Program-made: the position numbers and the translations under genes
DNA from: Deltaproteobacteria bacterium
Lineage (GTDB): Bacteria; Desulfobacterota; Desulfobacteria; Desulfobacterales; Desulfobacteraceae
DNA length: 6,653 nt
Direction: 5' to 3'
NCBI GenBank assembly: GCA_003647385.1
Contig: QMMT01000119.1
Span: 1 to 6,653 of the forward strand
In this document: positions 1-4,794 of the stretch, piece by piece
Layout of the letters: the number at the start of each line of letters is the position of its first letter
Position numbering within the stretch: the stretch's first letter is position 1
The notes under the pieces: generated by a model
The model's input: only the letters and a program-made list of their open reading frames with translations
The model's database searches: none
What the model was told of the DNA's origin: nothing

Positions 1-11
1 ACAGGAGAATA

Positions 12-377
12 ATGGGCCCAGGTAAACAAAAAATATTAGACATTGAAAAGAGAATGAAAGCCCTGGGTATTAAAAAAAAAGATATTGAAGAAAAATTTAT
101 TAAATCATCGGGCAGGGGAGGGCAAAAAGTCAATAAATCCTCTTCGGCTGTGTTTCTTAAACATAAAAAAACCAATTTATCGGTGAAGTGTGGAAAAGCA
201 AGGTCTCAATATTTAAACAGATTTCTTGCCTTAAGGAATCTAATTGACAAAATAGAAGCGCATATGACCGGAAATCTCGAAAAAGAACAAAAAAAGATTG
301 AAAAAATAAGAAAGCAAAAACAAAGACGAAAGAGAAAAGCCAAAAAAAAGCTTTCGACTGCGGTCTATCAAAAATAA
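12..377 (+). CDS. Peptide chain release factor-like protein (GGQ domain, ribosome rescue)
   Basis: This 121-aa protein is a stand-alone version of the peptidyl-tRNA hydrolysis domain of class I release factors. The key motif GRGGQKVNK lies at residues 34-42, with the GGQ at 36-38 that enters the peptidyl-transferase centre. It is followed by the family signature KARSQYLNR at about 62-70. There is no codon-recognition domain: full RF1/RF2 are about 360 aa, and this is the size of ArfB/MTRFR-type rescue factors. The C-terminal third (about 90-115) is almost entirely Lys/Arg/Gln/Glu, like the basic tail that ArfB places in the empty mRNA channel. From family knowledge it should free peptides from stalled ribosomes without reading a stop codon. 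The ATG start is supported by AGGAG at 3-7, although the frame stays open to the left edge. It ends 4 bp from a convergent gene. The family call is secure; which rescue subfamily it belongs to is not. Confidence 0.9.
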   Translation: MGPGKQKILDIEKRMKALGIKKKDIEEKFIKSSGRGGQKVNKSSSAVFLKHKKTNLSVKCGKARSQYLNRFLALRNLIDKIEAHMTGNLEKEQKKIEKIRKQKQRRKRKAKKKLSTAVYQK

Positions 378-381
378 ACGT

Positions 382-813
382 TTAAAAAGCACCCAGCTGA
401 CAGGGTTTTATTCTGATATCTTTTTTCTCACATGCCGATCCGACATCAAGTTTTCTAATTTTCAACTTTTTAGCGATATCCCAGCATTCCAGACATGATA
501 TTCTGCCGTCTTGATTCACATTCTCCAATTGTTCGTTTAAATCAGGCAGGATTTCAATATCCGGATCAATCCTTTTTTCCCCATCACTATATCCAAATAA
601 TCCAAGCTGGCATTCGGAAATACGATATTCTATCAGATCAGTCTGTACACCGATTTCTGATGGGGATATATTAAGTTCTTTTCCCGCCTTATGGGCTGAA
701 GCGCACATTAAACAATCATTTTTGGCCAATGATCGTATCTTTCCGGTTATGGTTTTATCAATTTGTCTGTCAGTATGTTTTGCTGCATAATGTCCTTTAT
801 CCTCATGTGCCAT
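382..813 (-). CDS. Uncharacterised protein with duplicated Cys...CQLGxF helical module
   Basis: I do not recognise a named family for this 143-aa protein. It consists of a hydrophilic N-terminal stretch (1-32), module 1 (37-73), an acidic linker (about 74-102) and module 2 (107-143, ending at the stop). The modules align without gaps at an offset of 70 residues: C37/C107, K45/K115, L47/L117, I49/I119, G55/G125, R64-I65/R134-I135 and C68-Q-L-G/C138-Q-L-G match, and both end in Phe. Extra cysteines occur at 34, 110 and 128. The pattern of an amphipathic IAKKLKI-like helix, a short turn and an E/D-[IV]-G helix looks like a small helix-turn-helix fold, but DNA binding is only a guess. Metal or redox binding through the cysteines is equally possible. 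There is no signal peptide or membrane segment, so it is probably cytoplasmic. The ATG is preceded by a strong AGGAAGG (818-824 on the minus strand). Confidence 0.8.
   Translation of the reverse strand: MAHEDKGHYAAKHTDRQIDKTITGKIRSLAKNDCLMCASAHKAGKELNISPSEIGVQTDLIEYRISECQLGLFGYSDGEKRIDPDIEILPDLNEQLENVNQDGRISCLECWDIAKKLKIRKLDVGSACEKKDIRIKPCQLGAF
385..495 (-). repeat. Protein-level repeat, module 2 of the CQLGxF protein
   Basis: This stretch encodes residues 107-143, the second copy. It has Cys107, an additional Cys110 and Cys128, and ends in CQLGAF directly before the stop codon. Identity with copy 1 is concentrated at the Cys, Lys-x-Leu-x-Ile, Gly, Arg-Ile and CQLG positions, which suggests a shared fold rather than a recent copy. 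Confidence 0.75.
595..705 (-). repeat. Protein-level repeat, module 1 of the CQLGxF protein
   Basis: This stretch encodes residues 37-73 of the minus-strand protein, running from Cys37 to the Phe after CQLG. It pairs without gaps with module 2 at a 70-residue (210-bp) period. I judged the repeat at protein level; the DNA copies have diverged, so the duplication is old. Confidence 0.75.
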
Positions 814-874
814 AATACCTTCCTGTTTGACTCTTGTTATTGGTTACTATATTTATATAACTGAATTTTGATCC

Positions 875-903
875 ATTATAAAGGATAATTAAATCATTTT
901 TTT
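875..903 (-). promoter_or_regulatory. Possible promoter for the CQLGxF gene
   Basis: Read on the minus strand, a perfect TATAAT occupies 880-875. A 17-bp spacer upstream, the -35 position (903-898) falls inside an A-tract rather than a TTGACA-like hexamer. If used, transcription would start near 868 and leave a leader of about 55 nt containing the AGGAAGG ribosome site. In DNA this AT-rich a TATAAT can occur by chance, hence the low confidence. Confidence 0.3.
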
Positions 904-930
904 TTTTGTGGATCTAAAAATATGAAATAA

Positions 931-939
931 AGGAAAGGA
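931..939 (+). promoter_or_regulatory. Ribosome binding site fixing a TTG start
   Basis: The sequence AGGAAAGGA ends 6 bases before the TTG at 946. No in-frame ATG occurs early in that frame (the first Met after the start codon is residue 110), so this purine-rich site is what identifies TTG as the true start of the three-helix membrane protein. Confidence 0.7.
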
Positions 940-945
940 TTATTT

Positions 946-1287
946 TTGGATAGACGTACCATTTCCGATTTTTGGGCCAAACTTCTATTTTACCTCAATA
1001 TCCTGGCATGGATATTATTGCTTTTTATACTGGTTATCTTTCATCGTGCTCAGCCTGAATTTGAGACAGTATTTGATCGATTTTATCAATTAAATTTAAG
1101 AACTGATTGGGATCTTCAATATTTATACTATCTTATCTATACGGTTATCTTTGGTATTTTAATCAGTCTTTCAGGCCTGTTACTGAGTATTTTCCGTGGA
1201 AGAAGAGAAAAGGACCATAAAAAGGCTTTAATTATAACAGGAATTATCTCACTTATTATGCTCTTAGCTGCTATGAATGTAGTATAA
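946..1287 (+). CDS. Small three-helix inner-membrane protein, unknown function
   Basis: I do not recognise the family of this 113-aa protein. Three hydrophobic segments are clear, at about residues 12-32, 59-83 and 93-110. A strongly basic loop, RGRREKDHKK (84-93), separates helices 2 and 3, and the N-terminus is also basic. By the positive-inside rule both lie in the cytoplasm, which places loop 33-58 (with FDRFYQLNLRTDWDL) in the periplasm and the short C-terminus outside. It has no cysteine, no obvious catalytic motif and no cleavable signal. It starts with TTG behind a good ribosome site. It is the first of three same-strand envelope-type genes, with about 70 bp to the next, so co-transcription is likely but not proven. 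The coding call is firm because length, topology and ribosome site all agree. Confidence 0.8.
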   Translation: MDRRTISDFWAKLLFYLNILAWILLLFILVIFHRAQPEFETVFDRFYQLNLRTDWDLQYLYYLIYTVIFGILISLSGLLLSIFRGRREKDHKKALIITGIISLIMLLAAMNVV

Positions 1288-1356
1288 ACAGTCAAGATTT
1301 CCTTTGAGTTTGTCGATAGCGATAGATAATTGAAATATTTAAATATGAGATTATTG

Positions 1357-2127
1357 ATGAAAAAACTATTTGCTTTTCTTTTTTTATTTATGCTTCTTAC
1401 CACCCATGGCTATGCTCAAGATTTTATTGTTGAGTTTGTGGAAGAAAATTATAGAGAAACCCAGGCACAATTTTCTTATACGCCGGTAATTTATCACTCT
1501 ATACAGGTCAACTCCATTGCAGGCCCCAAATTATTAATCCTGACAGGGGATGATTATCTTTACCGTAAATGGTTGAGACACTATATTGCCCAGGATAAAA
1601 AATTTATTACAAAGATCCCGGATGACAGATCAGATGAATTTATTTCAGCGAAAGCCTATCCCATTGATGTGACATCCTTACACCCTTTTAATGGGAAAAA
1701 ATGGAGTAAAAATACCGTCAAGACTTCCAATCAAAACTATATTGAAGGAGATAACCACATTTTAATTGTTGATTCGAACCAGAAAAGAACTCATCTTCTG
1801 CAATTAGTTGTAAAAAAAATGGGGTATAGCGCCACTATTTTTAATACGGGGAAGCAAGCATTGGATGTTTTTAAATTACAACCTGAAAAATTTAAAATGG
1901 TTATTGCCCACCACTCTATTGAAGGAATGACTTCCGATAAGTTGGTTGAACAGGTATTAAAATTAAATCATTCAATTCCAATCATTATTGATACGGGTTA
2001 TTATAATCAAAAAATGAAAAATCAATTTACATCAAAATTTTCTAATTTCAGATCAGTTCATATTAAACCGGTTATCCTGCGGGATTTACAAAAAACCATT
2101 GAAACACTGATTAAAAAGAATGTTTAG
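1357..2127 (+). CDS. Exported protein with degenerate response-regulator receiver domain
   Basis: This 256-aa protein begins MKKLFAF with a hydrophobic stretch to about residue 16 and a plausible signal peptidase site after GYA (20|21). An N-terminal region of unknown family follows (about 21-120), with AGPKLLILTGDDYLYRKWLR at 55-74. Residues 133-256 are receiver-like: ILIVDSNQ (136-142), MVIAHHSIEGM (181-191), IIIDTGY (209-215) and VHIKPV (234-239). The conserved Thr213 and Lys237 survive, but the second acidic residue is Ser140 and the phosphoacceptor position is His185 (codon 1909-1911). It is therefore a pseudo-receiver that cannot be phosphorylated the normal way. Upstream TTG (1330) and ATG (1345) starts are possible; 1357 was chosen because it gives the cleanest signal peptide and has GAG 7 bases before it. 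If the signal is not cleaved, it would be a membrane anchor with the domain still outside. The next gene overlaps its end by 8 bp. Confidence 0.8.
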   Translation: MKKLFAFLFLFMLLTTHGYAQDFIVEFVEENYRETQAQFSYTPVIYHSIQVNSIAGPKLLILTGDDYLYRKWLRHYIAQDKKFITKIPDDRSDEFISAKAYPIDVTSLHPFNGKKWSKNTVKTSNQNYIEGDNHILIVDSNQKRTHLLQLVVKKMGYSATIFNTGKQALDVFKLQPEKFKMVIAHHSIEGMTSDKLVEQVLKLNHSIPIIIDTGYYNQKMKNQFTSKFSNFRSVHIKPVILRDLQKTIETLIKKNV

Positions 2128-2557
2128 GCTGATGGTAAAAATCAACATTCTATTCTTCATATTTATTTTTGTTTTTCAACCCAATTTTTCAGTGGCAGGT
2201 GAGTTTGAGTTTAACAAGCTTGCAATGAGTTTTAAAAATTTTGTGACCTGTGAACTGACCAGGACAGATGCAACCGATCATTTTAAAGGCAAACCATTTA
2301 AAATTACAATGATTGACCTTTTTGATATCCAGAATGAATCTGATTTAAAAATTATTACCGGTGCCATTGAATGTTTTGTGGTTGATAAACACTTAACGCT
2401 TTATACGGCAGTAGGTCTTAAAAGCATTATGGGTAAAGAACAGGTCGTCTATTATATGATAAGAGATGAAGATTTTTCTATTTTGTCAACCCAGCTCATC
2501 AAATTTCCTTACAAAGAAAGGTGTAAATGGTCTCAATACTGGATAGACGTTGATTAA
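2120..2557 (+). CDS. Small exported protein, unknown family
   Basis: I recognise no family for this 145-aa protein. It opens with a few basic residues and a Phe/Ile-rich hydrophobic core (about residues 8-20), followed by a likely cleavage site after SVA (26|27). That leaves a soluble mature protein of about 119 aa in the periplasm or outside. Three cysteines remain, at 44, 85 and 135, so one disulfide with one free thiol is possible. The C-terminus is rich in aromatics and charge: FPYKERCKWSQYWIDVD (129-145). The start overlaps the preceding gene by 8 bp (ATG at 2120), which suggests translational coupling. An in-frame ATG at 2132, just after that gene's stop, with a weak TAGG ahead of it, is an equally reasonable start and gives 141 aa with a tidier signal peptide. 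The tight coupling suggests it works with the exported pseudo-receiver protein. Confidence 0.78.
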   Translation: MFRLMVKINILFFIFIFVFQPNFSVAGEFEFNKLAMSFKNFVTCELTRTDATDHFKGKPFKITMIDLFDIQNESDLKIITGAIECFVVDKHLTLYTAVGLKSIMGKEQVVYYMIRDEDFSILSTQLIKFPYKERCKWSQYWIDVD

Positions 2558-2650
2558 AAAGAGCATTTGCAATCCTTCATAAACCTGCCGATTCTTCTTG
2601 AATGAAATTTTAAATATCTTTTAATGCAATTCTTATGGTTTCTAAATTAT

Positions 2651-2672
2651 TATCACAGTGATATGATATCAT
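2651..2672. promoter_or_regulatory. Two overlapping inverted repeats, candidate operator
   Basis: TATCAC-A-GTGATA (2651-2663) and TGATAT-G-ATATCA (2659-2671) are both perfect 6-bp inverted repeats with a 1-bp centre, and they share bases 2659-2663. An even-centred ATGATATCAT also occupies 2663-2672. The stems are AT-rich and the T-run after them is only five long, so a terminator is less likely than a protein-binding site. The position, about 30 bp upstream of a possible -10 element, suits a regulator of the ABC-F/pilB row. Chance palindromes are common in AT-rich DNA. Confidence 0.4.
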
Positions 2673-2698
2673 TTTTAATAAAAACGAATAAAAGGATT

Positions 2699-2707
2699 TG
2701 TCATAAT
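2699..2707 (+). promoter_or_regulatory. Possible extended -10 promoter for the ABC-F gene
   Basis: TGT followed by CATAAT fits the extended -10 form (TGn plus a 5/6 TATAAT match). No -35 hexamer is visible, which extended -10 promoters can do without. Transcription would begin near 2714, about 9 nt before the ATG at 2723, giving an almost leaderless mRNA. That would fit the absence of a Shine-Dalgarno sequence. This is inference from one short match. Confidence 0.3.
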
Positions 2708-2722
2708 AAAGTAACGATATAA

Positions 2723-4561
2723 ATGTTGAATATTGATGCTATATCAAAAAGTTTTGGAGATCAGTTTCTGTTAGATCAGGCGGGTTTCCAGATCAATCCC
2801 GGGGAAAGAGTCGGACTGGTGGGTAGAAACGGTCATGGAAAAACCACATTATTAAACATGATTTGTGGCCAGGATCATCCGGATGAAGGAAGTATCTCCT
2901 ACCCATCCGGATATCGAATCGGTTCTTTGTCACAAAAAATTCTTTTTACTGAGAATCGTATTATCGATGAAGCCATGTTAGGGCTTTTAGAGCATGAAAA
3001 AGACCATTACTGGATCGCTGAAAAAATTCTGGCAGGACTTGGTTTTTCCCAGGATGATCTTTCCAAAGATCCTTTGCAGTTTTCAGGTGGTTTCCAGGTC
3101 AGGCTTAACCTTGCCAAAGTCCTTGTTTCCAAGCCGGATCTTTTGATACTTGACGAACCTACCAATTATCTGGACATTACCTCTATTAGATGGATTTCAC
3201 AGTTTCTTGTTGCCTGGCCCAGAGAAGTGCTGCTGGTTACACATGATCGAGGCTTCATGGATAATGTTGTGACGCATATCGCCGGTATTCACAGGCATAA
3301 AATTAAAAAAATAAAGGGGGATACCGCTAAATACTATCTACAGGTTGCCCAAGATGAAGAAGTGTATGAAAAAACACGACTGAATGAAGAAAAAAGGAAA
3401 AAAGAAATTGAAGTTTTCATCACAAGATTCCGGGCAAAAGCACGCCTGGCAAATATGGTTCAATCACGAATAAAAACTTTGAAAAAATCCCAAACAAAAG
3501 ATAAGCTTCAAAAATTGAAAGATCTTGAGTTTGAATTTAATTATCTTCCTTTTCCCGGTAAGCAACTATTAATGATAGAAAAGTTATCGTTTGGCTGGCA
3601 GGCGGAAAACCCTTTAATTAAAAATTTTTCTTTAACCGTTTATCCAAATGATCGTATTGCCATAATTGGTAAAAACGGCAAAGGGAAGACAACCCTTTTG
3701 AAATTGATAAACAGGGATATCGATTATAGTTCAGGCAGTGTTAAAATGAATCCTGGTGTGGTCTCCGGCTATTTTGAACAGACAAATGTGCAATCTTTGA
3801 ATGATAATTTTACCATTGAAGAAGAGCTGATTATGTCTTCTATTCACTCAGACAGACAGGCTGCCAGAAACATTTGTGGTGCCATGATGTTTGAAAAAGA
3901 TTCAGCTTTAAAAAAAATATCCATATTATCCGGAGGAGAAAAATCAAGGGTAATGCTGGGTAAATTGCTGATGAGTTCCTTAAATCTGTTGCTGCTTGAT
4001 GAGCCCAGCAACCATCTGGATATAGAGGCTTGTGACTCTTTTATCTCTGCCCTTCATAATTTTGAAGGTGCTGTGGTTATTGTAACACACAATGAAATGT
4101 TTCTTCATTCCCTTGCTAACCGGCTTGTGATATTTAAAAATGACACGGTTGATATTTATGAAAGAACTTATCAGGAGTTCCTAGATAAAGAGGGGAGGGA
4201 AGAAGAAAACAATGCAACCCCAAAAAAAATAAAAACAGCTGCTTTATCAAAAAAAGAGATCAGACAAAAAAAATCAGAAATTATCATAAAAAAATCAAAA
4301 AAAATTAAACCGGTAAAGCTTAAAATTGAGACCCTGGAAAATGATATTGATAAAAATGAACAATTAATAACCCAGATTAATGAACAACTATTGGAAGCAT
4401 CGAACAATCAGAATGGTAAAAAAATTCAAAATCTATCCAAAAAACTTGCAAAATTTGAAAATTTGAATGAGATACTATTTGATGATCTTGAAATTCAAAT
4501 GGATTTGTTTGAAAAAATTGAACGCTTGTATAAGAATCAGATAGAAGAAGTTGAAAGGTAA
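2723..4561 (+). CDS. ABC-F family ATPase, YheS/Uup-like
   Basis: This 612-aa protein has two ABC cassettes and no membrane domain, the ABC-F layout of soluble, ribosome-associated translation factors. Cassette 1 has Walker A GRNGHGKTT (34-42), a variant signature FSGGF (120-124), Walker B LLILDEPTN (140-148) with catalytic Glu145, and switch His174. Cassette 2 has Walker A GKNGKGKTT (316-324), signature LSGGE (402-406), LLLLDEPSN (422-430) with Glu427, and His456. Both sites look competent. The linker between cassettes (about 205-285) contains FRAKARLANMVQSRIKTLKK, the arm motif of the YheS-like group that reaches towards the tRNA sites. Residues 485-612 form a Lys/Glu-rich, coiled-coil-like extension. 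From family knowledge it should bind the ribosomal E site and relieve stalled translation; an antibiotic-resistance role cannot be excluded. It is followed 8 bp later by a small membrane-protein gene and then pilB. Confidence 0.93.
   Translation: MLNIDAISKSFGDQFLLDQAGFQINPGERVGLVGRNGHGKTTLLNMICGQDHPDEGSISYPSGYRIGSLSQKILFTENRIIDEAMLGLLEHEKDHYWIAEKILAGLGFSQDDLSKDPLQFSGGFQVRLNLAKVLVSKPDLLILDEPTNYLDITSIRWISQFLVAWPREVLLVTHDRGFMDNVVTHIAGIHRHKIKKIKGDTAKYYLQVAQDEEVYEKTRLNEEKRKKEIEVFITRFRAKARLANMVQSRIKTLKKSQTKDKLQKLKDLEFEFNYLPFPGKQLLMIEKLSFGWQAENPLIKNFSLTVYPNDRIAIIGKNGKGKTTLLKLINRDIDYSSGSVKMNPGVVSGYFEQTNVQSLNDNFTIEEELIMSSIHSDRQAARNICGAMMFEKDSALKKISILSGGEKSRVMLGKLLMSSLNLLLLDEPSNHLDIEACDSFISALHNFEGAVVIVTHNEMFLHSLANRLVIFKNDTVDIYERTYQEFLDKEGREEENNATPKKIKTAALSKKEIRQKKSEIIIKKSKKIKPVKLKIETLENDIDKNEQLITQINEQLLEASNNQNGKKIQNLSKKLAKFENLNEILFDDLEIQMDLFEKIERLYKNQIEEVER
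4222..4304 (+). repeat. Cluster of A7-A8 runs inside the ABC-F gene
   Basis: Runs of A occur at 4222-4229 (8), 4266-4273 (8), 4288-4294 (7) and 4297-4304 (8), encoding the Lys-rich start of the C-terminal extension. Polymerase slippage at the first run would end translation early in either direction: one base fewer gives TAA at 4230-4232, and one base more gives TAA at 4306-4308 of the reference. The runs are direct observation; any functional slippage is speculation. Confidence 0.5.
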
Positions 4562-4569
4562 AAATTAAG

Positions 4570-4779
4570 ATGGACAAAAAAAAAATGGGGTTTTATTATG
4601 GAATTATTCTGGTTGCAGTTGGATTAGGTGTTTTTTATCGAATCCCTCAAGTAATGCTGCAGGTGGAAACCATTGAATTTTTTAGACACAAACTTATGAT
4701 TGTCAGAGCATGTTTTTATATATTAGGCGGATTGTTAATCTTAGCCGGCGGTATCAGGGTTTATAAGAACTATAAATAA
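4570..4779 (+). CDS. Small two-helix membrane protein upstream of pilB
   Basis: I recognise no family for this 69-aa protein. Two hydrophobic helices are visible, at about residues 7-22 (GFYYGIILVAVGLGVF) and 43-62 (rich in Leu, Ile and Gly, with a GG near each end). They are joined by a loop of about 20 residues (RIPQVMLQVETIEFFRHK). The N-terminus MDKKK and C-terminus RVYKNYK are both basic, so both ends are probably cytoplasmic with the loop in the periplasm. The gene sits 8 bp after the ABC-F stop and 15 bp before pilB, so all three are very likely co-transcribed. AAAGG at 4554-4558 lies 11 bases before the ATG, a little far. A second in-frame ATG at 4585 follows a run of 10 A and would give 64 aa. 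Linkage to pilus biogenesis is suggested only by position. Confidence 0.72.
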   Translation: MDKKKMGFYYGIILVAVGLGVFYRIPQVMLQVETIEFFRHKLMIVRACFYILGGLLILAGGIRVYKNYK

Positions 4780-4782
4780 TTT

Positions 4783-4787
4783 AAGGA
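4783..4787 (+). promoter_or_regulatory. Ribosome binding site of pilB
   Basis: AAGGA lies 7 bases before the ATG at 4795, an ideal distance. It fixes the PilB start just upstream of the MshEN domain and leaves only 15 bp after the previous stop codon. Confidence 0.7.
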
Positions 4788-4794
4788 TTTATAT

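Larger units (their letters stand above)
814..945. other. Divergent intergenic region
   Basis: This is the gap of about 130 bp between the minus-strand CQLGxF gene and the plus-strand membrane-protein gene, so both promoters should lie here. It is very AT-rich and contains an uninterrupted run of 11 T at 897-907 (plus strand). I see no RNA gene, no strong hairpin and no reading frame in it. On the plus strand no good -35/-10 pair was found; GATAAT at 884-889 has no partner at the right distance. Confidence 0.6.
2558..2722. other. Gene-free leader before the ABC-F gene
   Basis: This is 165 bp of very AT-rich sequence separating the envelope trio from the ABC-F/pilB row. I found no convincing GC-rich intrinsic terminator after 2557 and no reading frame of note. 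The right half holds the overlapping inverted repeats and the possible extended -10 element listed separately. No clear Shine-Dalgarno sequence precedes the ABC-F ATG at 2723; the nearest AAAGG is at 2691-2695, too far to serve. Confidence 0.6.

Noticed and set aside
14..23. GGGCCCAGG shared by the first gene (15-23) and pilB (6364-6372) as a dispersed repeat
   Set aside because: The match is nine bases, lies in unrelated reading contexts, and nothing around it is shared.
391..406. ACCC...GGGT followed by TTTTA as a terminator between the convergent first two genes
   Set aside because: The stem is only 4 bp with an 8-base loop and cannot be extended, and it lies inside the 3' end of the minus-strand gene.
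897..907. T11 run as the tail of an intrinsic terminator
   Set aside because: No stem precedes it on the plus strand and no plus-strand gene ends nearby; it more likely reflects AT-rich promoter DNA.
1302..1346. GATAAT at 1325-1330 and the palindrome ATATTTAAATAT at 1335-1346 as a promoter/operator for the pseudo-receiver gene
   Set aside because: No -35 hexamer lies at 15-19 bp, and an all-A/T palindrome of this size is expected by chance in such DNA.
1330..1356. TTG 1330 or ATG 1345 as start of the pseudo-receiver gene
   Set aside because: They add nine or four residues before an otherwise ideal MKK signal peptide and have no ribosome site; 1357 is preferred but not proven.
1137..1403. 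Minus-strand 88-aa frame across the end of the three-helix gene
   Set aside because: It is antisense to two plus-strand genes with clear signal or membrane features, has no ribosome site, and its composition is that of a shadow frame.
4171..4577. Two minus-strand frames (78 and 66 aa) opposite the ABC-F 3' end
   Set aside because: Their Phe/Ser/Ile-rich sequences are the direct complement of the A-rich Lys/Glu coding region; no start signals support them.
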